A stretch of 41,169 bases of DNA from an uncultured Muribaculaceae bacterium (GCA_910584545.1 CAJUBC010000015.1:1-41169), one strand, 5' to 3'; numbered from the stretch's first letter, positions 7,701-16,211 are shown. The notes: generated from the sequence alone by a model not told the origin. Translations and numbers: made by a program.

Positions 7701-10522
7701 CCGTGCAGCAGGAGAGGGTGGAGATTACTGCGGAATCGTTCCGCGACAGAATCGACCCGATGGCGCGTGAAAGCTGGAAGTTCAGGCTCACCGTCGGAGG
7801 CAGGCCTCTTGCCGACGCTGCCGCCGTGGCCGTGATGAGCAACAAGGCTCTCAATGCGATCGCTCCCTTCTCCTGGCAGATGAATCCCGCCGGACAGCTG
7901 TACTGGGCGCAGTACGGATCAATGGATTTCAGAACGATTGGAAGCCGTGTGAACTCCGGCTTCATCCCGGTATCTGCTCCCCGTGACAAGTATACTTGTT
8001 TCTCATTTCCTGAATGGAACACCTACGGGTACAGGCTGTATGACATCTATCGTGCGGACTCAGAAGTCCTTTACGGGTCTACAAATAAACAGCTGATGGC
8101 TGCTGCCGTCGAGTCCGACTATGCAAGCCCCACGGTCAACAGATCTGTAAAGCGGATGGCTATGAAGAATGCGTCAAGAGGATTGATGGAGGAAGCTGTC
8201 GTCGAGGATGAGACTGGAGCATCGATGGATGGGGGCACCGGAAATCCCTCGGCCAATAATCCTCTTCCGAGAGATGTGGATACTCCGCTGGCGTTCTTCA
8301 TGCCTTCATTGCATACGGATTCCAATGGTGAGGTGACTGTTGATTTTGTGGCACCGAATTTCATAGGGACATGGCAGTTCCAGATCGCAGGCTATTCCTC
8401 CGACATGAAGGGGGCCGTGAAGATTCTCGATGTGGTGTCTTCCAAGAAAGTGATGGCGCAGCTGAACGCTCCCCGCTTCATGCGCGTCGGTGATAAAGTC
8501 AATATTTCGGCCACACTTTACAACAATACTGATGCCGAGGCTATGGTGGCCGGACGTATCGAACTTGTCAATCCCCTGACCGGGACTGTAGTCTCGCACA
8601 AGGATTTCGAACCGGAGGCCTTGAAGGGGAAAGGCTCAAGGGTCGTGACGATTGAATACGCCGTGACCGGCGGTTACTCTGAACTGACGGTAAGGGTGTT
8701 CGCGACAGCCGATAATTACCGTGACGGAGAGCAGACCCTTGTACCCATTCTTCCCAGCAGTACCCCCGTCGTGGAGTCCGTTCCTTTCTATCTCCAGCCT
8801 GGTGAGGGAACCTTCAGGGTTAAGCTCCCGAAATATGATAAGGATGCCAAGGTGACATTGCGTTATTGTGACAATCCCGTATGGGAATGCGTCACGGCGC
8901 TGCCGTCCATCCTCGAGCCGAAATCGGCGAGTGTGTTCTCGATAACGTCCGCGCTTTATGGCAACGCCGTGGCTTCAGGTCTTTTCCGCGAATACCCCGA
9001 ACTGATTGCCGCAGTCAAGGAGATGGCAGCTCCGGAAAATGCAGCCGACTCGCTTCTCGTATCAAATCTGGAGAAGGATGTGGCGCTGAAAACCGTGACC
9101 CTGCGCAACACTCCCTGGGTGAACGATGCCAGGACCGAGACGCTGAGGATGGCCTCGCTTACTGAATATGCCGATACCGCCCGGAGCGCAGAGGTGGTTG
9201 AATCCGCTCTGTCACGGCTTGCAGATATGCAACGCCGCGATGGCGGTTGGGGATGGTGTCCGGGAATGGAGTCGTCTGAGTTCATCACCGCAGGTGTTCT
9301 CGAGTGTCTCGCCGACCTCCGCCAGATGGGTTATCTTCCCCGCCAGGCCGACGGCATCGCCAAGAAAGCCTTCGCGTTCTGCGACAAGGAATTCATGAAA
9401 GATTGGGAACGCACCCACAGAAAATCATTCAGCGTGCAGGCCCTGCTCGACTATCTCTTTATCAAGAGTGCTTTCGGTGCCGGGAACAATGCTGGTTTCG
9501 GTGCGCTCGAGAAGGTGGCTGTCAAGGGTATAAAAGATGGTTGGAAATCGTTCTCCATTGATGACAAGGCTAAGGCCGCGATCCTTTTCAGCCGTAGGGG
9601 CGATGACGCGCTTGCAGAACTGATCCTCGAGTCTCTGCATCAGTTCGGATCTTATACTCCAGAGAAGGGAATGTGGTTCGACAATCTTTCGTCGGGCTGG
9701 AACGGCGACAACCGACTACTCACCACTGCCCGCGTGCTCGAGGCGTTCTCGGCAATCCGTCCGCACAGCACCGACATCGACAAGCTGCGTCAGTGGCTCG
9801 TGCTGTCAAAGCAGACGGAGAACTGGGGAGATTCACGCAATCTCGCAGGAGTGATAAGGGCGTTGCTTTCTTCAGGCAACGGATGGACAGTTCCTTCGGA
9901 GACCCCCTCTTTCAGAATCGGAGGTATGGAGATTGACGTTCCTCACGCTGTCAGGTATACCGGTTCCATGACGGCGGACCTTTCCCCTGGTGAGGTTTCC
10001 GGAAAGACACTCGAGGTGTCGAAGAAATCCACCGGTCCTTCATGGGGAGGTGTCCTTTCGCAGTATGTGGCTCCCATTCTGGAGGTGAAGGCGGAAAAGA
10101 CTCCTCAGCTCTCAATCACAAAGGCTGTATATGTGATTGAAGGTGGTCAGGCCGGGGAGAAGACAGTCAACTCGCCGCTGCGGGTGGGCGACAGGGTGCG
10201 CGTCACACTGAGCATAAGCGCCGACCGCGACATGGACTATGTGGCGGTGACCGATGCCCGCGCGGCCTGTCTCGAACCGGACAGTCAGGTCTCGGAATAC
10301 ACGGTTTCCGACGGTATAGGAATGTACAGGGAGATACGAGATGAGTCGACCAATCTCTTTATTCCGTTTCTGCCAAAAGGCACACATGTCGTAAGTTACG
10401 ACTGTCATGTCGACCGCGCCGGAGTCTTTTCGCTCGGCATAGCCACGGCGCAGTCTCAGTATGCGCCCTTGATTGTGGCCCATTCGGCCGGCGCGGAACT
10501 GTCGGTTAAGGATACGGAATGA
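4796..10522 (+). CDS. Alpha-2-macroglobulin-like protein lacking the thioester
   Basis: This very large 1908-residue secreted protein (signal peptide ends ASASA) has the architecture of bacterial alpha-2-macroglobulins, which trap host or competitor proteases. The N-terminal 450 residues are helical. MG-type domains follow, including an MG2-like segment near 556 (VLTDLSVFRPGDTVRF). The core A2M domain starts near 1160 (DTPLAFFMPSLHTDSNGEV). The helical thioester-type domain carries RRDGGWGWCPG near 1480. A receptor-binding-like domain is at the end, from about 1775. At the position where thioester members have C-x-E-Q, after NPVWECVTALPSILEP, this protein reads SASVF (about 1377-1381), so no thioester can form. 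It thus resembles the thioester-less YfaS class. No penicillin-binding protein gene accompanies it. A hydrolytic or structural envelope role is not excluded. Confidence 0.85.
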   Translation: MRWRIILIALLGLVVASASAKPAAKNKVENTFAKPDFAFPKTVEKNALPKLEQALARNDGEKAIKAAVQLTVARGLVSGDSYRQGLDLFSDLAARTKAPWSQLAMLLEARMYADIYNCNSYLYDRRHLPADSIPDDVMEWDGDMFRSKVVSLLSTALKESGPLASMSLSGISSLLKDAKDAESAGMTVYDFVASQTSDILSLFGTSGSLGDVIPFGVPANENPIVSLRKAALDGAILNHRNDKNPLMLSELCRQKLETLSGESRLAYLKQCYETFSDTDCGSGFVADYANSLGGYEDYSEESVEGDDLTRQNEIRRRQLAICRDYVEAHPQAKNIGYVKSVICDLESKRISLNFPDQSLPGRQIKVKVSGANVYAPYILAVPCVAPDYRRGVRFSKLRVVPKAAASLRVDLAGNTPDESKTEVEFPALPPGCYALIASSSESPADIYGDKDDMASLILVSDLTAFITGRGDERVLHVSSGSNLAPVEGAKVTFTDRRDSRKEMVKHVTTGKDGEARIPFSSARYSIKKNGQIFFGDSYSYGSSGSEADKTVYAAQVLTDLSVFRPGDTVRFMAAVYSRIGRSMRQEPGREVLATLRDANYEDIDTLRLVTDSYGRADGSFAIPKDRLLGRYSIEIESGDDRLGGASFTVADYKTPTFRVVTSGTEGEVVLGDTVRIKGEAITYAGMPVAGAKVSYKVTYRQPWWRYRGQQGASFASETVTGDDGSFLISLPTAALRGTRFERGAFQLDVDVTDRAGETQPAPAVMFSMTNAYTIEPVIPETLELSDYPASGFSVWVRDIMNRPVTKKVYYRIENGRNGSVVAQGEFESPAFHPGVASLPSSRYKVTFSLDKDFKATEGSLNTTAEFILYRKSDSRPPVDVPLWLPESTVTAPAGAAKVNVRFGSSYTDSYIYAMISDSHRNIRGEWVKVSDGMTSIEVEAPAADERIFVSLLGMRDLRPVNGVVTVVPAVQQERVEITAESFRDRIDPMARESWKFRLTVGGRPLADAAAVAVMSNKALNAIAPFSWQMNPAGQLYWAQYGSMDFRTIGSRVNSGFIPVSAPRDKYTCFSFPEWNTYGYRLYDIYRADSEVLYGSTNKQLMAAAVESDYASPTVNRSVKRMAMKNASRGLMEEAVVEDETGASMDGGTGNPSANNPLPRDVDTPLAFFMPSLHTDSNGEVTVDFVAPNFIGTWQFQIAGYSSDMKGAVKILDVVSSKKVMAQLNAPRFMRVGDKVNISATLYNNTDAEAMVAGRIELVNPLTGTVVSHKDFEPEALKGKGSRVVTIEYAVTGGYSELTVRVFATADNYRDGEQTLVPILPSSTPVVESVPFYLQPGEGTFRVKLPKYDKDAKVTLRYCDNPVWECVTALPSILEPKSASVFSITSALYGNAVASGLFREYPELIAAVKEMAAPENAADSLLVSNLEKDVALKTVTLRNTPWVNDARTETLRMASLTEYADTARSAEVVESALSRLADMQRRDGGWGWCPGMESSEFITAGVLECLADLRQMGYLPRQADGIAKKAFAFCDKEFMKDWERTHRKSFSVQALLDYLFIKSAFGAGNNAGFGALEKVAVKGIKDGWKSFSIDDKAKAAILFSRRGDDALAELILESLHQFGSYTPEKGMWFDNLSSGWNGDNRLLTTARVLEAFSAIRPHSTDIDKLRQWLVLSKQTENWGDSRNLAGVIRALLSSGNGWTVPSETPSFRIGGMEIDVPHAVRYTGSMTADLSPGEVSGKTLEVSKKSTGPSWGGVLSQYVAPILEVKAEKTPQLSITKAVYVIEGGQAGEKTVNSPLRVGDRVRVTLSISADRDMDYVAVTDARAACLEPDSQVSEYTVSDGIGMYREIRDESTNLFIPFLPKGTHVVSYDCHVDRAGVFSLGIATAQSQYAPLIVAHSAGAELSVKDTE

Positions 10523-11437
10523 TCAATCGAGATCTGTACGCAGGTTCTCGCGATTGAGAATAACGTTCGGGAAGACTTCCTCCGCCTCGCGGAGGAAGTC
10601 TTCGTCGTTGTCATAACGGCTGGAATAATGGCCGGTGAGCAAGGCACCCGCGCCGGCGTCGCGCGCCACGGTAGCCGCCTGTCTGGCGGTCGAGTGGAAG
10701 CGCTTCCTTGCGTCGGCGGCATTCGACTCGAGATAGGTTGTCTCGTGGAACAGCAGGTCGACCGGGCCGATTCTCGACGCGAGGTCCGGCATATACACAG
10801 TGTCGCTGATATGGGCGTAAGAAAGAGCCTTGTCGGCCGGAGATGTCAGCATCTCGTTGGGTATCACGGTTCCGTCGGGCTTGATGAAGTCCGCGCCCTC
10901 CTTGACGGCGCGGATCTGAGCCACCGGTACCTGATGGTATGCGATCATGTCTGGGCGAATGTGGCGGAGGCGTGGCTTCTCTTCGAATACATATCCGACG
11001 GTAGGAATCCTGTGGCGAAGAGGTATTGTCCGGACCGTGAGAGAGGGAGTCTCGTATATCACAGCCTCCTCGGGTTCGATCACATCGAAACGGAGGTCGA
11101 AGGAGAGATCGCGTCCGAAGAAATCCATTATCTGGGTCAATATCCGCTTCCCCTCCTCGAATGTATGGATGGTGAGGCTGCCTCCGGCCCCTCCCAGTTC
11201 AAGGGTGGATATCAGGCCCGGTAGGCCGAGGACATGGTCTCCGTGAAGATGCGTCAGGAAAATATGGCCTAATCGCGAATATTTGAGCCTGGCACGCTGG
11301 AAACCGAGTTGTGCGCATTCGCCGCAATCTACCATGAACAGATTCCCGCGGTGGTCGATCACCGTGGAGGATGGCTGATGACGCAGCGTGGGTTTGGCCG
11401 AGCCGCATCCGAGTGTGTATACGCTGAATGTTGACAT
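10523..11437 (-). CDS. rnz: Ribonuclease Z (tRNA 3' endonuclease)
   Basis: RNase Z is a zinc-dependent metallo-beta-lactamase-fold enzyme that cuts pre-tRNA 3' trailers. The 304-residue length fits the short bacterial form. The metal motif HLHGDH is at 63-68 and is followed by GLPGL. SDT near 211, the HET motif and the C-terminal LTGHYSSRY histidine complete the ligand set, and the exosite-like insertion lies between about 150 and 205. The gene stands alone on the minus strand. Its stop codon begins on the base after the macroglobulin stop codon, so the two genes meet tail to tail with no gap and no hairpin. A promoter with a near-consensus -7 element lies just upstream. Confidence 0.95.
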   Translation of the reverse strand: MSTFSVYTLGCGSAKPTLRHQPSSTVIDHRGNLFMVDCGECAQLGFQRARLKYSRLGHIFLTHLHGDHVLGLPGLISTLELGGAGGSLTIHTFEEGKRILTQIMDFFGRDLSFDLRFDVIEPEEAVIYETPSLTVRTIPLRHRIPTVGYVFEEKPRLRHIRPDMIAYHQVPVAQIRAVKEGADFIKPDGTVIPNEMLTSPADKALSYAHISDTVYMPDLASRIGPVDLLFHETTYLESNAADARKRFHSTARQAATVARDAGAGALLTGHYSSRYDNDEDFLREAEEVFPNVILNRENLRTDLD

Positions 11438-11457
11438 TGATATCAGGGAATTTGTTA

Positions 11458-11489
11458 CAAAATTAATAAATTTAATTAAAAACCCTAAA
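11458..11489 (-). promoter_or_regulatory. Promoter for rnz
   Basis: On the minus strand the -7 element TAATTTTG (11458-11465) matches the Bacteroidetes consensus TAnnTTTG. TTTA at 11486-11489 stands 20 bases upstream where TTTG is expected, one mismatch. The predicted transcript would start within about 20 bases of the ATG, giving a very short leader. Confidence 0.55.
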
Positions 11490-11507
11490 TCGCGGTATGC
11501 CGTTTGT

Positions 11508-11538
11508 TTTGGAAATGATGTAATTTTTCCTAATTTTG
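11508..11538 (+). promoter_or_regulatory. Bacteroidetes-type promoter for the TonB-dependent receptor gene
   Basis: TTTG (11508-11511), a 19-base spacer and TAATTTTG (11531-11538) match the primary sigma consensus TTTG/TAnnTTTG. Transcription would start near 11545, about 28 bases before the receptor ATG. It lies back to back with the rnz promoter in the same 135-base gap. Confidence 0.75.
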
Positions 11539-11572
11539 CGGTCTCAAACCCTGCGTCAGAGCTGAAATCCGC

Positions 11573-13852
11573 ATGAGTAACAATTTATACGATCTTAATT
11601 TATTCAATCGTTTAGGGCAGAGATTTCTCTGTCCAGTCCTCGCATTGCTTGCTTTTACGGAATCCGGAAGCGCTATGGCTGAGGAACATATCGATACTAC
11701 TGTCTATCTCGGCGAGGTTAACGTCGTGGCCTTGAAGCAGGAGCATGCCGTCAGGAGCGAGGCTGTGTCGGCAACGGTTATCGGGCGTGTGGACCTCGAG
11801 GACATCAACGCTGTGTCGATGAAGGGAATATCGGATGTGGTGCCTAATTTCTTTATCCCGGACTATGGCTCGCGAGTCACTTCATCGATGTATGTACGTG
11901 GCATAGGGGCGCGCATGGACCAGCCGGCAGTGGGTCTCAATGTCGACAACGTGCCGATACTGAACAAGAATGGTTACGATTTCGACCTTGCCGACATCGA
12001 GTCGGTAGAGATGCTCCGTGGCCCGCAGTCCACCCTCTATGGCCGCAACACCATTGGCGGCCTCATCAATATCTCGACCGTCTCGCCCATGCGCTATCAG
12101 GGATGGAGGCTGTCGGCATCGGCCGGTACGGGCAATGACTACAGATTGTCGGCGGGATGGTATGGCAGACCGACGGAGAAATTCGCAACCGCCCTGATTC
12201 TGTCAGGCTCCTATCTCGGCGGATTTTTCCGCAACAACTACGACGGCCGTTTCTTAGACCATGAGCTGTCCGGCTCCCTGCGTTGGAAAGCCGATTGGAG
12301 AATTTCTCCAAAGGTATATCTTCAGAACGCCTTCTCCGTCTCGCTGCTCGATCAGGGTGGCTATCCATACGAATATGTGGAAACAGGTGATATAAACTAC
12401 AATGACCCCTGCTATTACAAGCGGTTCATGCTTTCCGACGGCCTTACACTTCGATATCGCGGCAATGGGTTTTCGATGACTTCCATTACGGCGGTTCAGC
12501 ATCTCGCCGACAACATGACCCTCGACCAGGATTTCCGTCCTGAGCCTTTCTTCACGCTCACACAGCGGCAGCATGATACGTCAGTGACGGAAGACATCGT
12601 GTTCCGTGGAGACCATACCGGTTCCAGGTACCATTGGCTCGCGGGTGCTTTTCTTTTCTACAAGCATCTCGGAATGACCGCCCCCGTCACATTCAAGGAT
12701 AAAGGTATAACCGATCTCATAGAGGACCACCGCAACAGCGCCAACCCATATTATCCTATACGATGGGACACGCGTGAGTTCCCGCTCGACAGCCGGTTTA
12801 CCATCCCGGCCGCCGGCGCCGCGCTTTATCATGAGTCGCGTCTCGAACTGGGCCGGTGGCGTCTCACAGCCGGTATCCGTCTCGATTACGAGACCACGAC
12901 CCTCGACTTCCGCAGCATCTGTCACACCGGTTACGAGATATTCCGGCTTGAGAATGACGGATCCCTCTTGCCGGAGCGCCATGTCGCCATCGATATTGAC
13001 GAGAGCGGCAGGCTGCGCCGCGAGTACTTCAACTGGATGCCGAAAATCGGTGCCGTATATTCCATTCCTATGGAGGGGGAGAACAATGTCTATGGCGTTA
13101 TATCGAGAGGATATAAGGCTGGTGGATTCAATACCCAGATGTTCAGCGACGTGCTCCAGCAGCGGCTCATGGGGGTGATGGGAATCGGCTCCAAGTATGA
13201 TGTGGATGACATAGTGGGATATCGTCCCGAATATTCATGGAACTTCGAGGTGGGCTCGCATCTCTCGTTCCCGCAGGCGAAGCTAAATGTAGATGTGTCG
13301 TTGTTTTATATAGACTGCAATGATCAGCAGCTTACCATGTTCCCTGACGGGACAACCACCGGTCGCATTATGACCAATGCCGGAAGAACCGGCAGTTTCG
13401 GCGGAGAACTCTTGGTAAGCTGGAATCCACTTGATCTCCTTGCGTTCACGGCAAGCTACGGCTACACCAACGTCAGGTTCATGGAATTCTTCAATGGAAT
13501 CGAGGACTTTTCCGGCAAATTCGTGCCGTACGCGCCTCAGAACACATTGTTCGTTCAGGGATTGTTGACTATTCCCTTGCGTCACCGATATATGAAGGGA
13601 CTCGTGGCCGATGTCAATGTGCGTGGAACGGGTAAGATCTATTGGAATGAGCAGAACTCGCTGGCGCAGAATTTCTACGCATTGCTCGGCGCGGCACTCA
13701 CGCTGGAGGCGCGGCACTGGAGCCTGCAGGTGTGGGGAAGAAACCTCACTGCCACCCGTTACCATACATTTTACTTCATGTCGATGGGTAATGAATTCCT
13801 GCAGCAGGGCCGTCCGGTGCAAGGCGGGGTCACTTTCAGAATCAATATCTAA
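11573..13852 (+). CDS. TonB-dependent outer-membrane receptor
   Basis: This 759-residue active transporter of the outer membrane imports a scarce ligand using TonB energy. After a signal-like N-terminus (cleavage near AMA) comes a TonB-box-like VYLGEVNVVAL. The plug domain follows at about 60-170, with SMYVRGIGARMDQPAVGLNVD and the plug signature VEMLRGPQSTLYGRNTIGG. A 22-strand barrel extends to the C-terminal GGVTFRINI. There is no N-terminal carboxypeptidase-regulatory-like domain, and the next gene is not SusD-like. A glycan SusC role is therefore unlikely; a siderophore, cobalamin, haem or other small-ligand receptor is more plausible. The actual ligand cannot be read from the sequence. 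A lipoprotein gene follows after 133 bases and probably belongs to the same transcript. Confidence 0.93.
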   Translation: MSNNLYDLNLFNRLGQRFLCPVLALLAFTESGSAMAEEHIDTTVYLGEVNVVALKQEHAVRSEAVSATVIGRVDLEDINAVSMKGISDVVPNFFIPDYGSRVTSSMYVRGIGARMDQPAVGLNVDNVPILNKNGYDFDLADIESVEMLRGPQSTLYGRNTIGGLINISTVSPMRYQGWRLSASAGTGNDYRLSAGWYGRPTEKFATALILSGSYLGGFFRNNYDGRFLDHELSGSLRWKADWRISPKVYLQNAFSVSLLDQGGYPYEYVETGDINYNDPCYYKRFMLSDGLTLRYRGNGFSMTSITAVQHLADNMTLDQDFRPEPFFTLTQRQHDTSVTEDIVFRGDHTGSRYHWLAGAFLFYKHLGMTAPVTFKDKGITDLIEDHRNSANPYYPIRWDTREFPLDSRFTIPAAGAALYHESRLELGRWRLTAGIRLDYETTTLDFRSICHTGYEIFRLENDGSLLPERHVAIDIDESGRLRREYFNWMPKIGAVYSIPMEGENNVYGVISRGYKAGGFNTQMFSDVLQQRLMGVMGIGSKYDVDDIVGYRPEYSWNFEVGSHLSFPQAKLNVDVSLFYIDCNDQQLTMFPDGTTTGRIMTNAGRTGSFGGELLVSWNPLDLLAFTASYGYTNVRFMEFFNGIEDFSGKFVPYAPQNTLFVQGLLTIPLRHRYMKGLVADVNVRGTGKIYWNEQNSLAQNFYALLGAALTLEARHWSLQVWGRNLTATRYHTFYFMSMGNEFLQQGRPVQGGVTFRINI

Positions 13853-13910
13853 GGAGGGGTTGGCCGAGGAGAGGGGATGCAATAAACGCCTAAAAAATCC
13901 ATTATATATG

Positions 13911-13954
13911 ACAGGGACGATTAATGTGCGAATGAGCAGTTGAAATCGTCCTGT
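13911..13954 (+). repeat. Hairpin between receptor and lipoprotein genes
   Basis: ACAGGGACGATT (13911-13922) pairs with AATCGTCCTGT (13944-13954) with one bulged G and a 21-base loop. No T tract follows, so it is not a classical terminator. It could stabilise the upstream message or set the ratio of receptor to lipoprotein. No separate promoter is visible before the lipoprotein gene. Confidence 0.4.
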
Positions 13955-13985
13955 AAATCCAAAAAGAAAACAAAATATATAAATA

Positions 13986-14963
13986 ATGAGAAAAAATCTT
14001 ATCGTAGCTGCCTGTGGAGTGGCTTTTGCGGTCGGTTTCTCCGCCTGCAACAAAAACAACGAGCCGGGATACAGCTACAGCGAGACAGTCAATTTCGGTA
14101 CATACAACATCGTGACGGCCGAGGGTCAGGAACCATACGTGGCTCCGGTCCGCTATCAGTACAACAACCGCGTGGATATCGTCGAACAGTCGCAGACTAT
14201 TTCGATGTTCATCAACGACATGATGTTGAACAAGAAGGAAAAGGTCTCGATCGAGACAAAAGCTCTCCCTTATTCGTCCGGACAATATCAGATTGGTGAC
14301 AAGTATTATCCTTACATATACATGTCGGATACCTACGTGGCTGATGACAAGGATATTCAGATTACAGACTTTACATGTATTCTGACATATGCTGCCTATC
14401 AGCCGTCGGCAGAGATCCCGGGTTATCCGGTATCGGTGCCGAAAAACGACAGATACGCCGGTACTGCCCGTGAAAACGAATACTACACGGTGATGAGCTA
14501 TAAGATCGACAACAAGTGGAACGTCTCCACCTTCTGGCCCGACGTGACCTTCAAGGGAGCTACCACCACTACATATCCCGGAATGGAGGAGCCGTTCACA
14601 TCCGACAAGATCGAATATCGCGTGGTGCTCGACCTGAAGACGGAAGGAGCGCCAAAGGCCAATGTGTTCATGATCAACGCGCAGTTTGCCCCGAAAGCGC
14701 CGATGCTGATGCTCGCCCTGCGTAATCTTCCTGTGACATTCCATGCCGACGGATATTCCATCGATGTCGAGAATGTGAACCCTGAGCAGATAGAAGCAGG
14801 TGGTTTCACCGAGAACAAGGCGTTCCCGTTTGATAAGTTCAGCCTGAAGTTCAGTGCCTCAAGCGGAAGAGCCGATATCAAGTATCAGGTAAAGACCGTG
14901 TTCAACGGAAGCTTCGGCGGTTACTATTTCTATGAGATGAGGGAAGGGGCAGACAAAAATTGA
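13986..14963 (+). CDS. Lipoprotein of unknown function paired with a TonB-dependent receptor
   Basis: The 325-residue protein starts with a lipoprotein signal (lipobox FSAC, Cys21, followed by NKNNEP). I do not recognise the family. It reads as two beta-rich halves: about 30-150 (ETVNFGTYNIVTAEG onward) and about 155-320, rich in aromatic and charged residues, ending GGYYFYEMRE. It lacks the helical tetratricopeptide repeats of SusD and does not match HmuY-type haem lipoproteins as I remember them. Its position behind the receptor suggests a surface ligand-binding or capping partner. That is inference from context. The stop codon lies inside a small perfect hairpin. Confidence 0.7.
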   Translation: MRKNLIVAACGVAFAVGFSACNKNNEPGYSYSETVNFGTYNIVTAEGQEPYVAPVRYQYNNRVDIVEQSQTISMFINDMMLNKKEKVSIETKALPYSSGQYQIGDKYYPYIYMSDTYVADDKDIQITDFTCILTYAAYQPSAEIPGYPVSVPKNDRYAGTARENEYYTVMSYKIDNKWNVSTFWPDVTFKGATTTTYPGMEEPFTSDKIEYRVVLDLKTEGAPKANVFMINAQFAPKAPMLMLALRNLPVTFHADGYSIDVENVNPEQIEAGGFTENKAFPFDKFSLKFSASSGRADIKYQVKTVFNGSFGGYYFYEMREGADKN

Positions 14964-14972
14964 GTTTTGTCT
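14951..14972 (+). repeat. Perfect hairpin spanning the lipoprotein stop codon
   Basis: AGACAAAA (14951-14958) and TTTTGTCT (14965-14972) are perfect inverted copies with a 6-base spacer that includes the start of the TGA stop. It may add to termination with the GC-rich hairpin 34 bases downstream. Confidence 0.4.
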
Positions 14973-15006
14973 GATAAAGGTCATATTCAAGCAAAATGCA
15001 ATCTCT

Positions 15007-15048
15007 CGGGAGGGTCGACACAATGTGGGCCCTCCCGGAAATGCTTTT
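15007..15048 (+). terminator. Intrinsic terminator before the nuo-atp cluster
   Basis: CGGGAGGG (15007-15014) pairs with CCCTCCCG (15030-15037) around a 15-base loop, followed by AAATGCTTTTAT. The T tract is displaced by a few bases, so strength is moderate. It separates the receptor/lipoprotein transcript from the nuo promoter. Confidence 0.6.
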
Positions 15049-15113
15049 ATGCAAGATCCTATTTAAAAATTGCACCGAAATGTTAAAAATGTGCAAATTG
15101 TGTTATGAAATTA

Positions 15114-15145
15114 TTTGCCACTTCGGAAAATTTTGGCTAATTTTG
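15114..15145 (+). promoter_or_regulatory. Promoter of the nuo-atp cluster
   Basis: TTTG (15114-15117), a 20-base spacer and TAATTTTG (15138-15145) match the Bacteroidetes housekeeping consensus on both elements. Transcription should begin near 15152, leaving a leader of about 65 bases before nuoA. This is the only convincing promoter I found for the following 17 kb. Confidence 0.8.
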
Positions 15146-15216
15146 CGGATAAGTGCTGGAATGGTTCGCCTTCCGTACCTTTCTGATTAATATAATCATC
15201 TAAATAATAACAAGAT

Positions 15217-15588
15217 ATGAATCTATTGTGCAGTATAAGCAACGCGGAATTGTCGGTAACAGCGGCAATCACCGGTATCGGGCTCGTGTTCGCGGCGTTG
15301 CTTATAGCCAAATTGATTTCTCCCAAGTCCTATTCATTAAAGAAAGCCGAGCCGTACGAGTGCGGTATCCCCACACGCGGCCATTCGATGATTCAGTTCA
15401 AGGCCGGCTATTACATCTTCGCCATCCTCTTCCTTTTGTTTGATGTCGAAGTCGTGTTCCTTTATCCCTGGTCTGCGGTGATGCGTGGTATGGGTCCGCA
15501 GGGTCTCCTCTGCATCGGAATCTTTATGTTTGTACTTGTATTAGGTCTGGCATACGCCTGGAAGAAAGGAGCGCTCAAATGGGATTAG
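15217..15588 (+). CDS. nuoA: NADH-quinone oxidoreductase subunit A
   Basis: This membrane subunit of complex I has 123 residues and three transmembrane helices (about 10-32, 65-87 and 93-115). It carries the family hallmarks YECGIPTRG in the first cytoplasmic loop and FDVEVVFLYPW at the second helix, acidic and aromatic residues near the quinone channel entrance. It is the first gene of the cluster, about 70 bases after a strong promoter. Its 3' end overlaps the nuoB start by 10 bases, which suggests translational coupling. Confidence 0.97.
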   Translation: MNLLCSISNAELSVTAAITGIGLVFAALLIAKLISPKSYSLKKAEPYECGIPTRGHSMIQFKAGYYIFAILFLLFDVEVVFLYPWSAVMRGMGPQGLLCIGIFMFVLVLGLAYAWKKGALKWD

Positions 15589-16193
15589 ACCATATCAAAA
15601 GCATGAAGCGTGAGGACTTCAAGGACAACGAGTATATCGACAAGCTCGTAGAAGAACTCAACGCGTCCGGCGCCAACGTGGTGGTCGGCAAATTCGATGA
15701 ACTTATCAACTGGGGCCGCGCCAACTCCCTCTGGCCCCTCTGCTTCGGCACAAGTTGCTGCGCCATCGAGTTCATGTGTCTCGGTGCCGCACGTTACGAC
15801 ATGGCCCGCTTCGGTTTCGAGGTGGCGCGTAACTCGCCCCGTCAGGCTGACTACGTGATGGTGCAGGGTACGATCGTACACCGCATGGCTCCCGCCATGC
15901 GCCGTCTGTACGAGCAGCTTGCCGAACCTAAATATGTGATCGCCTGCGGCGGCTGCGCCGTTTCCGGCGGCCCGTTCAAGAATTCCTATTGCGTGGTGCC
16001 AGGCGTGGACCAGATTCTTCCTGTAGATGTTTATATCCCGGGTTGCCCCCCGCGTCCGGAAGCGATGTTCTACGGGCTCATGCAGCTGCAGCGCAAGATT
16101 AAGGTCCAGAAATTCTTCGGCGGTGCCAACCGCAAGGAGAAAATCGACGAGTTTTTCGCAGAACACCCCGAAGAGAAGGGACAGATAGGATAA
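15579..16193 (+). CDS. nuoB: NADH-quinone oxidoreductase subunit B (N2 cluster)
   Basis: This 204-residue peripheral-arm subunit holds the last iron-sulfur cluster, N2, which hands electrons to quinone. The ligands are visible: the Cys60-Cys61 pair in FGTSCCAIEFM, Cys126 in ACGGCAVSGG and Cys156 in YIPGCPPRPEAM. The spacing is close to that of the E. coli protein. The start overlaps the nuoA end. A charged C-terminal extension (about 180-204) is slightly longer than a minimal NuoB. Confidence 0.97.
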   Translation: MGLDHIKSMKREDFKDNEYIDKLVEELNASGANVVVGKFDELINWGRANSLWPLCFGTSCCAIEFMCLGAARYDMARFGFEVARNSPRQADYVMVQGTIVHRMAPAMRRLYEQLAEPKYVIACGGCAVSGGPFKNSYCVVPGVDQILPVDVYIPGCPPRPEAMFYGLMQLQRKIKVQKFFGGANRKEKIDEFFAEHPEEKGQIG

Positions 16194-16211
16194 CCTCCAC
16201 ACTATAGTATC

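Noticed and set aside
13852..13864. AGGAGGGGTTGG shared with 33725-33736
   Set aside because: A 12-base match between two unrelated intergenic sites without inverted or flanking similarity is likely chance.
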